Origin: Polynucleobacter sp. AP-Kaivos-20-H2
Lineage (GTDB): Bacteria > Pseudomonadota > Gammaproteobacteria > Burkholderiales > Burkholderiaceae
NCBI RefSeq assembly: GCF_018882215.1
Contig: NZ_JACVOX010000002.1
Location: 186,001-250,000, forward strand
Reading direction: 5' to 3'
DNA: 64,000 bases
Shown: piece after piece, positions 1 to 9,189 of the stretch
Numbering within the stretch: position 1 is the first letter of the stretch
Layout of the letters: every line of letters starts with the position of its first letter
Notes under the pieces: model-generated
What the model was told of the DNA's origin: nothing
What the model saw: only the letters and a program-made list of their open reading frames with translations
The model's database searches: none
Made by a program: the position numbers and the translations under genes

Positions 1-1240
1 CTTTAATAATGAGCTCCTTCAGGCGGCCGGTGATGAAATAAAAACCATCATCATCACGCATTCCAAGGTCGCCAGTCTTAAGCCATCCTTCACTATCAAA
101 AGCCTTCGCAGTTTCTGTTTCTGCTTTGTAATAGGCATTGAGTACATTACCGCCACGTAAGCAAATTTCACCGACGGCATTGTTTCCCAGCGGATTGCCT
201 TCTGGATCAATGACCTTTGCCTCTACCCCGCAAGGTTGGCCTGGGCTGCCATAGCGTCGGCTTTCATCATGGGGATTACAAAAAACCATGGAGGCTGACT
301 CTGTCATGCCCATGCCTTCAATGACGGTAATTCCAAACAGCGCCTCGAATTCACGATGATGCTCAGGGGGTAAGGGAGCAGAAGCAGATCGACCAAATCG
401 AATCGATTTCAACTCCTCGCGACTCGGTAATGCACCACCACTCTTGGCTGCATTAATTAAATACGCAATGATGGTTGGGACCATATTGATCCATGTGCAG
501 TGGTATTGAATGGCCAAGCTCCACCAATTCTTTACAGAGAATGAATGTGGAGCCACAACAGATCCACCAGATACAAACGGAGTGATAGTAGAAATTACCT
601 GGCCATTAATATGATAAATCGGCAAAGAGCTCAACACAACATCCGCCTGCGTCAATGAATGCCATGCGACCATAGATCGAGCGGCATGCAATAAATTGGC
701 GTGAGTTAACAAGACGCCCTTAGGTGTGCCTGTCGTACCTGAGGTATACATTAAGAGTGCAGATCGTGAAGACTTAACCGCAGGTAATGTTCCAGAAGCG
801 CATTGCATGAATGGTCCTGCGGCAGCATCTGGGTCAAGCTCCACTAACAGGAACTTTCTTTTGGTTTTTTCAATGGCCAAAAATAGACTTTGCTTCTTGT
901 CAGGCGAGTAAAACAACACTTCAATATCACTATGATCCAAGACCCAAGCCAGTTGATCCGTGGGGGCCAATAGATTTAAAGGGGTAATCACGCGACCACA
1001 AGACATGGTTGCCAGAAATACCGTGCTGGTCTGACGCCCGTTTTGCATAAACAAGCCAACGTGACCCTGCTCACTAATGTCTTGTTGCTCTAACCAAGTT
1101 GAAAAGTGGCGCGCTTCTATTGCAAGTTGCCCATAACTTAGAGCAGCCCCAATCTCAGGCGCAAATAGAAATGATTTATCTGGCTGTACCGCCTCCCAGT
1201 GCAGTAGTACCTCACCCAAACTCTTGCAAGCTACGGTCAT
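1..1240 (-). CDS. sauT: AMP-forming acyl-CoA synthetase, probable sulfoacetate-CoA ligase (3' end beyond the window)
   Basis: The reading frame opens at an ATG (1240-1238) and runs off the left edge, leaving about 413 N-terminal residues. It shows the ANL-superfamily phosphate-binding loop YTSGTTGTPKG (about residues 164-174), a later GMGMTESA segment and an RYGSPGQPCG segment, and near the edge TGDLGMRDDDGFYF followed by GRLKELIIK, so most of the adenylating domain is present and only the C-terminal lid is missing. It begins 7 bases after the stop of the acylating aldehyde dehydrogenase. That pairing is the sauS-sauT arrangement known from Cupriavidus necator, where SauT makes sulfoacetyl-CoA from sulfoacetate, CoA and ATP in the cytoplasm. 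The family call is firm. The substrate is inferred from context (sauS, xsc, pta and soe nearby); another short acid is possible. Confidence 0.8.
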   Translation of the reverse strand, partial: MTVACKSLGEVLLHWEAVQPDKSFLFAPEIGAALSYGQLAIEARHFSTWLEQQDISEQGHVGLFMQNGRQTSTVFLATMSCGRVITPLNLLAPTDQLAWVLDHSDIEVLFYSPDKKQSLFLAIEKTKRKFLLVELDPDAAAGPFMQCASGTLPAVKSSRSALLMYTSGTTGTPKGVLLTHANLLHAARSMVAWHSLTQADVVLSSLPIYHINGQVISTITPFVSGGSVVAPHSFSVKNWWSLAIQYHCTWINMVPTIIAYLINAAKSGGALPSREELKSIRFGRSASAPLPPEHHREFEALFGITVIEGMGMTESASMVFCNPHDESRRYGSPGQPCGVEAKVIDPEGNPLGNNAVGEICLRGGNVLNAYYKAETETAKAFDSEGWLKTGDLGMRDDDGFYFITGRLKELIIK

Positions 1241-1247
1241 CTTTAAA

Positions 1248-2657
1248 CTAGATCTGTGGAAAGCGGCTGAAATATTCTTTCAACAAATCCTCTACCTTGG
1301 GCACATGCTCAGGGATTGGCCTAACCACTCTCGTGATGTTCATATAGTGGCGATAATTCATATTCTCAGAGAAATTATTCTTCCCCCAGGTACCGCAACC
1401 CATGGATAAAGAAAAAGGTAGGCCATTTTCAAAGCTACCGCCCGTTGCAATCGCATGGGCCTGATTCACAATGATTCTAGCTACTGGCAATTGCTGCGCT
1501 AGCGCTGCAGCCCTTGCTTCCTGTATGTCACCGCTTTGCGCAGTATGCAAGCCAACAGAATGTCCAGCACCTTGGTATGCATATACATTAGCAATTAATT
1601 GTTTAGCTGCCTCAAAGTCGGCAGCCTTCCAAACCGTTAACACCGGACTGAGTTTTTCACCAGAAAATGGCGCATCCGGCCCATAACCCTGCTCCTCAAC
1701 CATAAAAAATTTGGCTGATTTTGCTTTTGGATTCTGTAATTGAGCGCGCTCTGCAATAATGGCTGGGCTTTGAGCAGTAAGTGTTGAGGTCAACTTGCCA
1801 TTTTGGAACATGACATCTTCTAGACGTTTCTTATCAGTCGCATCCAACATCAAGCCACCTGCTGCCTCAAGAGCACCAATAGCCTGATCGTAAATCTGAG
1901 CACAAATGATCGCCCCATTTTCACTTGAGCAACTTGTAGCGTTGTCGAATGTTTTGGACTGCAGTATTTTGTTAGCCGCGCTAGCAAGATCCGCATACTC
2001 ATCAATGATCACCAGCACATTGCCTGCGCCGACCCCAAAAGCAGGTGTACCGCAAGTATATGCAGCACGAATATTAGATTGAGAGCCTGTAGCAACTACC
2101 AGATCAACCAAACGCATTAACTCATTCGTAGAGTCTTTAGTGATTGGCGATGGCAACATCTGCACTAAATCGCGAGGTGCTTTCACTTGATCTAGCTGGT
2201 GATGAACAAACTCCAACAGACGCGCACAGGTTGACTGCCCTTTTGGAGAGGGCGCAATAATGACTGCATTACGGCATTTCAAGGCATTCAAAATTTTGTT
2301 AATTGGGGTTGCGCCAGGGTTAGTTGAGGGCGTGATAGCTCCCACTACACCGACTGGGCGAGCATATTCTGTAAGTCCCGTTTTTAAATCCTCCGAAATA
2401 ATCCCCACTGTTTTGGCGTAACTTAAGTCGCGCACTAAACCTAAGGTTTTTCTAAAGTTCTTCTTAAATTTATCAGCCACATCCCCAAGACCAGTATCTG
2501 TGACGGCCAGTTCTGCTAACTCTTGATTACGCTTTGGCTCCAATATTGACCAAGCTACAGCCTCGACCACTAAATTAACCTGTGCCTGGGTGTACTGCTC
2601 ATATATTTTTTGAGCTGCACGTCCGCGCTCAACAATAGTTTCTACTGGCGTCATCAT
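1248..2657 (-). CDS. sauS: CoA-acylating aldehyde dehydrogenase, probable sulfoacetaldehyde dehydrogenase (acylating)
   Basis: A 469-residue protein of the CoA-acylating aldehyde dehydrogenase family (EutE / AdhE N-terminal type). The catalytic cysteine is Cys243 in TFDNATSCSSENG, and the conserved PVGVVGAITPSTNP segment lies near residue 101. The length fits a single-domain enzyme, unlike bifunctional AdhE. In sulfoacetate users SauS reduces sulfoacetyl-CoA to sulfoacetaldehyde with NAD(P)H, feeding Xsc. Here it sits between a Bug solute receptor (upstream, 50 bases) and the acyl-CoA ligase (downstream, 7 bases) on the same strand, and xsc is about 11 kb away, which supports that role. An ordinary acetaldehyde or succinate-semialdehyde dehydrogenase (acylating) is the alternative from family membership alone. 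Confidence 0.85.
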   Translation of the reverse strand: MMTPVETIVERGRAAQKIYEQYTQAQVNLVVEAVAWSILEPKRNQELAELAVTDTGLGDVADKFKKNFRKTLGLVRDLSYAKTVGIISEDLKTGLTEYARPVGVVGAITPSTNPGATPINKILNALKCRNAVIIAPSPKGQSTCARLLEFVHHQLDQVKAPRDLVQMLPSPITKDSTNELMRLVDLVVATGSQSNIRAAYTCGTPAFGVGAGNVLVIIDEYADLASAANKILQSKTFDNATSCSSENGAIICAQIYDQAIGALEAAGGLMLDATDKKRLEDVMFQNGKLTSTLTAQSPAIIAERAQLQNPKAKSAKFFMVEEQGYGPDAPFSGEKLSPVLTVWKAADFEAAKQLIANVYAYQGAGHSVGLHTAQSGDIQEARAAALAQQLPVARIIVNQAHAIATGGSFENGLPFSLSMGCGTWGKNNFSENMNYRHYMNITRVVRPIPEHVPKVEDLLKEYFSRFPQI

Positions 2658-2707
2658 TTATCTTTTTATCTTTGCTAATGAATTTGATTCTTCAGATTTA
2701 CTAAAAC

Positions 2708-3694
2708 TTATTCAGCCTTGATGCTGGCATCCTTCGTTACTTTTTTCCACTTAACCAATTCTGCTTTCACAATTGCACCCAATTGCGCAGGAGTACTACC
2801 CACCGCTTCAGCACCTTGTCCTAATAATTTTTCTTTTATAGCTGGCTCAGACAATACTTTGATAGTGGCCTTATTGAGAGTCTCAACAATGGCACTTGGT
2901 GTACCTGCAGGCACAAACATGGCATACCAAGAATCAACTTCGTAGTCTTTAAAACCAAGCTCAACCATGGTTGGAACATCCGGGAACATTGGTGAACGCT
3001 TCACGGTGGATACCGCTAGAGCCCTAAGCTTTCCGGTCTTAACGTAGTTAGCAGCAGCTGGAATAGAAACCCACAACAAAGGAACTTGTCCAGCAATCAC
3101 ATCGGTAATTGCTGGGCCACCACCACGATAAGGTATGTGCATCATGTTTACACCAGCAGAGCCTGCCATCATTGCACCTGCCAAATGACCAGGAGAGCCA
3201 TTGCCCACTGAAGCATAAGAAACTGCATCAGGTTTAGCCTTCGCCATTTGAATCACATCCTTAACTGACTTCACTGGGAAATCAGGATTGGCTACCAATA
3301 TTTGTGGAAGCGAGGCCACCAAAGATACTGGCAAAAAGTCTTTTTCAGTATCAAATGCCAACTTTGGATAAATGGCAGGGTTAATAGTATGCGAAGAGAG
3401 GGTGAACAAAACGGTATAACCATCCGCCGCAGATTTTGCAGCAATGTCGGTTCCGATTGAGCCGCCAGCGCCGCCGCGATTATCAATGATGATTTGCTGG
3501 CCAAGGGCCTGACTTAAGGGCTCTTGCATGATGCGGGCAATAACATCAGTACCCCCACCCGGTGGGTAAGGAACGATAAATTTAATAGGTTTGCTTGGCC
3601 AAGCTTGTGCTTGAGCAAACTGTACCAAACCAAGCGAGCCCGTTAAGGCTAGGACCATCGACAGAAAAGCGCCTAATAGATTGCTTCTACGCAT
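2708..3694 (-). CDS. Bug/TctC-family periplasmic solute-binding protein, likely sulfoacetate receptor
   Basis: A tripartite tricarboxylate transporter (TTT) receptor of about 328 residues. An N-terminal signal peptide (MRRSNLLGAFLSMVLALTGS, ending near FAQAQAWPSKP) is followed by the Bug signature KFIVPYPPGGGTDVIAR and the SYASVGNGSPGHLAG and HIPYRGGGPAITDVI loops. The ATG at 3694 is preferred over an upstream TTG at 3700 because AGGAG lies about 8 bases before it. The gene heads the operon with sauS and sauT, so it probably binds sulfoacetate or a related anion in the periplasm. The membrane subunits TctA and TctB are not in this window. The ligand is an inference. Confidence 0.85.
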   Translation of the reverse strand: MRRSNLLGAFLSMVLALTGSLGLVQFAQAQAWPSKPIKFIVPYPPGGGTDVIARIMQEPLSQALGQQIIIDNRGGAGGSIGTDIAAKSAADGYTVLFTLSSHTINPAIYPKLAFDTEKDFLPVSLVASLPQILVANPDFPVKSVKDVIQMAKAKPDAVSYASVGNGSPGHLAGAMMAGSAGVNMMHIPYRGGGPAITDVIAGQVPLLWVSIPAAANYVKTGKLRALAVSTVKRSPMFPDVPTMVELGFKDYEVDSWYAMFVPAGTPSAIVETLNKATIKVLSEPAIKEKLLGQGAEAVGSTPAQLGAIVKAELVKWKKVTKDASIKAE

Positions 3695-3776
3695 ACCCAA
3701 TCTCCTGTTAAAACTGCTATTGGGCCTATCTTAGCCCTTATTTGCCATCTCTTGAAGCATAAATGATCTTATTCAA

Positions 3777-3793
3777 CGGAACAAGTTGTTTCG
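3777..3793. promoter_or_regulatory. Candidate IclR-type operator palindrome in the Bug/iclR divergent region
   Basis: CGGAACAAGTTGTTTCG is a near-perfect inverted repeat (six of seven arm positions pair), 83 bases from the Bug start and 92 bases from the IclR start. A closely similar palindrome (CGGAACATTTTGTTCTA) lies upstream of xsc at 15299. The same motif in front of two units of one pathway suggests a common regulator, most simply the IclR protein encoded beside it. Confidence 0.55.
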
Positions 3794-3834
3794 TATAAGT
3801 AAAAATACTAACATTTTCCCTAGAAATTACAACC

Positions 3835-3855
3835 TTGTTCTATTAGAATGAACAA
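3835..3855. promoter_or_regulatory. Second inverted repeat upstream of the IclR gene
   Basis: TTGTTC and GAACAA form a perfect six-base inverted repeat separated by nine bases, 30 bases upstream of the IclR start. It uses the same TGTTC/GAACA half-sites as the palindrome at 3777 but in the outward arrangement. It could be an autoregulatory site; the evidence is sequence similarity only. Confidence 0.35.
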
Positions 3856-3884
3856 AACGACACATTTCATGAGATTTAACACTT

Positions 3885-4685
3885 ATGCTTGAATTAGACC
3901 CTATCGAACAGCTAGATATCGCCAAAAAGGATAATTCTGGCGAAAACTCTTCCATGCTGAAGGGTGTGGTGATTTTGGAGGCCTTGGCCGGATTGCAACA
4001 GCCCGCCACCTTAGCTCAGCTTATGCAAATTACTGGCATGCCAAAAGCATCCCTGCATAGAACATTAGCTATTTTCGAAGAGGCAGGCTTGGTAGCACGA
4101 GAGCCTGGGGGACGTACCTACGCTCCTGGTGAACGCCTTTCACATTTAGCAATGTCGACACTAACGCACGACACTGTCTCAGCCATACGCCACACTATTC
4201 TTCGTGGCTTAGTAGCTGATCTTGGTGAGACTTGCAACCTGGCAGTCTTAAGGCGTGGCGAACTTTTTTATTTGGATCGTGTTGAGGCGAATTGGGCTTT
4301 ACGTCTGCACCTCCCACCCGGAACAGTACTGCCCCCACATTGCAGCGCCAGCGGAAAATTACTACTCGCCTACAAGCCTGTAGAGGAACGTACTAAGATT
4401 TTAGAAAATCTTCCGCTTGAGCAATTTACTCATAGAACCATTACAGATCGTCACTTATTGGAATCTGAAATGGAGCGAATTGTTAGTACTGGTTATGCGG
4501 TAGATAATGAAGAGTATGTATTAGGGGTCTCTTGCGTAGCTGTGCCGGTAAGAGATTCGATCGGCGAGGTAGTGGCAGCTATTGCTGTCCATGCGGCAAC
4601 CGCAAGACTCCCATTAAATCAAGCGATGGAGCATATTCCTAAGTTAAAAGAAGCGTCTGAGCGCATCTCTCAAACTCTTTCCTAA
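3885..4685 (+). CDS. IclR-family transcriptional regulator of the sulfoacetate genes
   Basis: A 266-residue IclR-type protein. An N-terminal winged helix-turn-helix (about residues 24-85, with TLAQLMQITGMPKASLHRTL) is followed by an IclR effector-binding domain containing HLPPGTVLPPHCSASGKLLL and a C-terminal GVSCVAVPVRDSIGEVVAAI stretch. The ATG at 3885 gives the normal family length. It is divergent from the Bug-sauS-sauT operon and leads pta-soeABC, 39 bases upstream of pta. It probably senses sulfoacetate or a metabolite and binds the GAACA/TGTTC palindromes here and upstream of xsc. Family confidence is high; effector and targets are inferred. Confidence 0.85.
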   Translation: MLELDPIEQLDIAKKDNSGENSSMLKGVVILEALAGLQQPATLAQLMQITGMPKASLHRTLAIFEEAGLVAREPGGRTYAPGERLSHLAMSTLTHDTVSAIRHTILRGLVADLGETCNLAVLRRGELFYLDRVEANWALRLHLPPGTVLPPHCSASGKLLLAYKPVEERTKILENLPLEQFTHRTITDRHLLESEMERIVSTGYAVDNEEYVLGVSCVAVPVRDSIGEVVAAIAVHAATARLPLNQAMEHIPKLKEASERISQTLS

Positions 4686-4724
4686 TCAGCACTGCATCAC
4701 GGAAATCTTGGGGAATATCTAATC

Positions 4725-5633
4725 ATGAAATACCCGCTCTTAGAAAAAATGATTGATGAGGCTAAGAGTGATTTACCTCTTGGAGTGGTCTACCCACTGA
4801 GCGCGCCAGCATTGGAAACTGTTTTTGATCTCATCAAACGTCAGTTGTGCACACCTATCCTAATAGGCCCCAAAAAAGATATTGAAGAGCTGGCTGCCAT
4901 TGAACGACTCCCTTTAGATGGTATACAAATTGTCGATACACCCAAAGATCCCATCTTAGCAACCAAGAAGGCTGTTGAGATGGTTAAAGAAGGGAAGTTG
5001 GCAGTTTTGATGAAGGGGTCTTTACATACCGAAGATCTGATGGGCCCGATTGTGAGTCGCGATGGACTGCGCACCGATAAACGCGTCAGCCATCTTTTCT
5101 TATTTGAACTTGCGCGTTATCACAAGCTACTGGGCGTCACAGACGCAGTGGTAAATATTGCGCCTAACGCTCAACTCAAAAGAGAAATTCTTGCCAACAG
5201 CTTAGATGCCTTAAAAAGATTAAGCATCAGCAATGTCAAAGTAGCCATTATTGCTGCCACCGAAGTCATCAACCCAGCAATGTCATCAACTACGGATGCG
5301 AAAGAAATTGTCGATGAGCATATTGCTCATCCTATTTTTCCAGACACCATCATTGAAGGCCCCTTTGGATTTGATAACGCGATTTCAGCTCAGTCAGCAA
5401 GAACCAAGGGCATTTATTCCAAGGTTGCCGGGGATCCAGATCTCTTGTTGATGCCAGATTTACAGGTCGGCAATATTCTCTACAAGTCCTTTGTTTATAT
5501 GGCTGGCGCCGAATGCGCCGGAACCATTTTAGGTGCTCAAGTTCCCATCACCCTAACATCCAGATCTGATTCTGTTTTTTCTAGAGTGGCCTCTACAGCG
5601 ATGGCTATTCTTCTTGCTAAAAATCCTCAATAG
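4725..5633 (+). CDS. pta: Phosphate acetyltransferase (short PTA/PTB type)
   Basis: A 302-residue single-domain phosphate acetyl/butyryltransferase, lacking the long N-terminal regulatory region of E. coli Pta. The family core is seen in AVLMKGSLHTEDLMGPIV (about residues 93-110), EGPFGFDNAISAQSA and DLLLMPDLQVGNILYKS. It exchanges phosphate for CoA on acetyl phosphate. Acetyl phosphate is the product of Xsc, and short Pta proteins are typical partners of xsc in sulfonate degraders. It lies between the IclR regulator and soeA (11 bases). A phosphate butyryltransferase is possible by sequence alone but makes less sense here. Confidence 0.88.
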   Translation: MKYPLLEKMIDEAKSDLPLGVVYPLSAPALETVFDLIKRQLCTPILIGPKKDIEELAAIERLPLDGIQIVDTPKDPILATKKAVEMVKEGKLAVLMKGSLHTEDLMGPIVSRDGLRTDKRVSHLFLFELARYHKLLGVTDAVVNIAPNAQLKREILANSLDALKRLSISNVKVAIIAATEVINPAMSSTTDAKEIVDEHIAHPIFPDTIIEGPFGFDNAISAQSARTKGIYSKVAGDPDLLLMPDLQVGNILYKSFVYMAGAECAGTILGAQVPITLTSRSDSVFSRVASTAMAILLAKNPQ

Positions 5634-5644
5634 TTGAGAAGGCT

Positions 5645-8533
5645 ATGTTCAAAATATTTTCTAGTGACCCAGTGCATGACCCCGTCAATAAACAAGCGCC
5701 AGCAACTGAGATAAAAAAGACCACCTGCTACATGTGTGCCTGTCGTTGTGGTATCCGGGCGCATTTACGTGACGGTAAATTGGTGTATATCGATGGCAAT
5801 CCTGAGCACCCATTGAATCAAGGCGTCATTTGCGCCAAAGGCTCCTCAGGAATCATGAAACAAAATTCTCCTGCACGCATTACGCAACCACTGTTGCGAA
5901 AAGCGGGTAGTGAAAGAGGCAATGGCGAGTTTGAACCCATCAGTTGGGAAAAAGCATTTGAAATCCTGACTGAGCGTCTTGCTAAAATTCGTGCTACTGA
6001 TCCAAAGAAATTCGCCCTCTTTACTGGCCGCGACCAGATGCAAGCTCTCACAGGTTTATTTGCAAGACAGTTTGGTACACCTAACTATGCAGCTCATGGC
6101 GGTTTCTGCTCGGTCAACATGGCTGCGGGCATGATCTATACGATTGGTGGAAGCTTTTGGGAGTTTGGCGGTCCGGATCTAGATCAAGCGAAGTTGTTTG
6201 TCATGATTGGCACAGCGGAAGATCACCATAGCAACCCGATGAAGATCGCTTTATCGAAATTTAAACGAGCTGGCGGTCGCTTTATCTCAATCAACCCAGT
6301 AAGAACTGGTTACTCTGCGATTGCAGATGAATGGATTCCAATTAAACCCGGTACAGATGGGGCACTCTTCATGGCTTTGATGCATGAACTGATTCGTCTT
6401 GAGAAATATGACGCTCCTTTCTTAAAGCGCTTTAGTAATTCTGCTCAATTGGTATGCATGGACTCAGGTCCAGAGGAAGGTTTGTTTTTATATGATCCTG
6501 ACTCTGATCCAATTAACTTAGATTTACCTCATAACAAATACATTTGGGATGAAAAATCCCAAAGTGCGAAACCTTGTTTTGCACAAGGCACATCACCTGC
6601 TCTATTAGGTGAATATGTCATGGGGCCAGGACCACACCAAGGAAAAAAAGTAGTCCCTTCATTTGAGCTTCTTAAGCGACAAGTAAGTGAAACTACACCA
6701 GAGTGGGCTGCAGCCATTACTAGCATTACAGCAGAACGGATTCGCAAGCTTGCTCTGGAGATGGCCGATACCGCCTTTGGTCAAGAATTTGAGTTACCCA
6801 TTCAGTGGACAGATTCTTGGGGTGAAAAGCATGAGTCTGTCACTGGCAGACCAGTTGCTTTCCATGCAATGCGTGGACTCTCAGCACACTCCAATGGATT
6901 CCAAACCACGCGTGGCTTAGCAGTACTAATGTCTTTACTGGGAACCATTGATCGCCCAGGCGGCTTTAGACATAAAGCGCCTTACCCACGTCAAGTTCCA
7001 CCAAATGCAAAGCCACCGTCTTCCGAGAATGACATTAAACCTAATACGCCTTTGGCCAAACCTCCTCTTGGATGGCCAACACAACCAGAAGATCTGGCAT
7101 TAGATTCTGATGGCAAGCCATTGCGCATTGATAAGGCTTATTCATGGGAGCATCCTTTAGCAGCTCATGGATTGATGCACAACGTAATCACTAATGCAGT
7201 GAAAGGCGACCCCTACTCCATTGATACGCTCATGATCTTCATGGCCAATATGTCTTGGAACTCCACCATGAATACGATGGAAGTTCGCGAACATCTCAAT
7301 GCTAAAAATGATGATGGCGAATTTAAGATTCCATTCTTGGTAGTTTGTGATGCATTCCAGTCGGAGATGGTCGACTTTGCTGACTTAGTGCTCCCAGACA
7401 CTACTTATCTAGAGCGTCATGATGTCATGAGTATGCTCGACAGACCTATTTCTGAATTTGATGGTCCAGTCGACTCTGTTCGCATCCCTGTTCTGGAGCC
7501 ATTAGGGGAATGTAAGCCATTCCAGGAAGTATTGATTGAGCTGGCATCCCGCTTAAAGTTCCCTGCATTCACTACGCCGGAAGGGGATCGTAAGTTTAAG
7601 GATTATCCCGACTTTATTACTCGCTTCCAAACCACACCAGATTCAGGCATTGGCTTCTTAAGCGGTTGGCGCGGAAAAGATGGTGATAAATCATTGCGCG
7701 GTGAACCGAATCCTAATCAGTGGCAAAAATATGCCGAGAATAATTGCGTTCATCAATATCACACGCCTCCTGAGCATCAGTACATGCGCAACTGGAACAA
7801 AGGGTATTTAGATTTCTCCAAAGACAATGCTCTACGTCAGAAAAATGATCCGATCATGATCGCAATCTACTCAGACATATTGCAACGCTTTCGCTTGGCG
7901 GCAACTGGCAAACGTCCTGGCGCCCAACCGCCAGAGCATCTGAAAGCACGAATCTTCAAATATTTTGATCCACTGCCTTTCTGGTACCCACCACTTGAGG
8001 ATGAAGCTACAGATCTTACTAAATTTACCCTCAATGCAATTACCCAGCGCCCGATGGCGATGTACCACTCATGGGATTCACAAAATGCGTGGCTACGACA
8101 AATTCATAGCCATAACTATCTATACGTCAATACTGCTACTGCACTTAAAAGCGGCATTGCAGATGGCGCCTGGATGTGGATTGAATCCCAGTGGGGCAAG
8201 GTCAGGTGTATGGCAAGACACTCAGAAGCTGTTGATCCTGGAACAGTATGGACCTGGAATGCTATTGGTAAAGCAGAGTCAGCCTGGAGTTTGACTAGTG
8301 ATGCAGATGAATCTAAAAAAGGCTTTTTATTAAATCACCTCATCTCAGAAGAGCTTCCGTTGGGAGGCTTCACTGTTAGCAATTCTGATCCAATTACTGG
8401 TCAAGCAGGATGGTATGACGTCAGAGTGCGATTGGCGCCTGCAGATGAAAATGAACCCAAAGAAACCTGGCCACAAGTAAAGGCATTTGAAGTTCCTGGA
8501 ATGGCCCTCAAAAAATCGGGGGAGACTAAATGA
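5645..8533 (+). CDS. soeA: Molybdopterin catalytic subunit, probable sulfite:quinone oxidoreductase SoeA
   Basis: A 962-residue DMSO-reductase-superfamily protein. The N-terminal [4Fe-4S] motif is C28-x2-C31-x3-C35 with C63, and Cys155 in HGGFCSVNMAAG is the likely molybdenum ligand. The C-terminal molydopterin-binding domain begins near residue 800. There is no twin-arginine signal peptide, so the protein should stay in the cytoplasm, as described for SoeABC and unlike most periplasmic family members (PsrA, TtrA, DmsA). SoeABC oxidises cytoplasmic sulfite to sulfate and passes electrons to quinone. Desulfonation by Xsc and SuyAB releases sulfite in the cytoplasm, which gives this enzyme an obvious job. 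The stop overlaps the soeB start (ATGA). A polysulfide- or tetrathionate-reductase-like activity is the alternative. Confidence 0.82.
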   Translation: MFKIFSSDPVHDPVNKQAPATEIKKTTCYMCACRCGIRAHLRDGKLVYIDGNPEHPLNQGVICAKGSSGIMKQNSPARITQPLLRKAGSERGNGEFEPISWEKAFEILTERLAKIRATDPKKFALFTGRDQMQALTGLFARQFGTPNYAAHGGFCSVNMAAGMIYTIGGSFWEFGGPDLDQAKLFVMIGTAEDHHSNPMKIALSKFKRAGGRFISINPVRTGYSAIADEWIPIKPGTDGALFMALMHELIRLEKYDAPFLKRFSNSAQLVCMDSGPEEGLFLYDPDSDPINLDLPHNKYIWDEKSQSAKPCFAQGTSPALLGEYVMGPGPHQGKKVVPSFELLKRQVSETTPEWAAAITSITAERIRKLALEMADTAFGQEFELPIQWTDSWGEKHESVTGRPVAFHAMRGLSAHSNGFQTTRGLAVLMSLLGTIDRPGGFRHKAPYPRQVPPNAKPPSSENDIKPNTPLAKPPLGWPTQPEDLALDSDGKPLRIDKAYSWEHPLAAHGLMHNVITNAVKGDPYSIDTLMIFMANMSWNSTMNTMEVREHLNAKNDDGEFKIPFLVVCDAFQSEMVDFADLVLPDTTYLERHDVMSMLDRPISEFDGPVDSVRIPVLEPLGECKPFQEVLIELASRLKFPAFTTPEGDRKFKDYPDFITRFQTTPDSGIGFLSGWRGKDGDKSLRGEPNPNQWQKYAENNCVHQYHTPPEHQYMRNWNKGYLDFSKDNALRQKNDPIMIAIYSDILQRFRLAATGKRPGAQPPEHLKARIFKYFDPLPFWYPPLEDEATDLTKFTLNAITQRPMAMYHSWDSQNAWLRQIHSHNYLYVNTATALKSGIADGAWMWIESQWGKVRCMARHSEAVDPGTVWTWNAIGKAESAWSLTSDADESKKGFLLNHLISEELPLGGFTVSNSDPITGQAGWYDVRVRLAPADENEPKETWPQVKAFEVPGMALKKSGETK

Positions 8534-9189
8534 GCAAAAAAAATAAACAACTCGCTCTCGTTATTGATCTTAATGTTTGCGTGGGATGTCACGCTTGTGT
8601 GACTTCATGTAAAGAGTGGAACACCTCTGGATCAGCAGGCCCCCTCACCGATCTAAATGCCTATGGCGCCAATCCGAGCGGCACTTTTTTTAACCGAGTA
8701 CAAACTTTTGAGGCGGGAACCTTCCCGAACACCCAAACAGTTCACTTTCCTAAATCATGCTTGCATTGCGAAGAGCCGCCCTGCGTTCCTGTTTGCCCTA
8801 CCGGTGCGAGCTATAAGCGCAAAGAGGATGGGATTGTGCTGGTCGATTATGACAAGTGCATTGGTTGCAGCTATTGCTCTTGGGCATGTCCTTATGGCGC
8901 TCGAGAGCTGGATCAAGAACGTCAAGTGATGACCAAGTGCACACTCTGTGTGGATCGCATCTATAGTGAGACTTTGCCAGAGTCCGAGAAAAAACCCGCC
9001 TGTGTTCTAGCCTGCCCTACTAGCGCACGTATCTTTGGAGATGTTCATGATCCAGAGTCTGCTGCTAGCAAAGCGATAGAGGAACGCTCAGGTTATGCAC
9101 TCATGCCTGAATGGGAAACCCAGCCTGCCAATCACTATTTACCGCGCTCCATTATGGAAACTATTGATGCGGCAAGGAATGACAAATAA
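8530..9189 (+). CDS. soeB: Four-cluster ferredoxin subunit of the sulfite oxidoreductase (SoeB)
   Basis: A 219-residue DmsB/NrfC-type electron-transfer subunit with four cysteine groups for four [4Fe-4S] clusters: CVGCHACVTSC near residue 16, CLHCEEPPCVPVCPTGA near 77, CIGCSYCSWACPYGARE near 111, and a split CTLC ... CVLACPTSARIF group near 137-165. No signal peptide is seen, consistent with a cytoplasmic partner of SoeA. It overlaps soeA by ATGA and its stop overlaps the soeC start (TAATG), so the three are translationally coupled. It should relay electrons from the Mo centre of SoeA to the membrane anchor. Confidence 0.85.
   Translation: MSKKNKQLALVIDLNVCVGCHACVTSCKEWNTSGSAGPLTDLNAYGANPSGTFFNRVQTFEAGTFPNTQTVHFPKSCLHCEEPPCVPVCPTGASYKRKEDGIVLVDYDKCIGCSYCSWACPYGARELDQERQVMTKCTLCVDRIYSETLPESEKKPACVLACPTSARIFGDVHDPESAASKAIEERSGYALMPEWETQPANHYLPRSIMETIDAARNDK

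Noticed and set aside
7965..8294. Open frame of 109 codons within soeA
   Set aside because: It overlaps a well-supported gene in another frame, with no ribosome site or recognisable domain.
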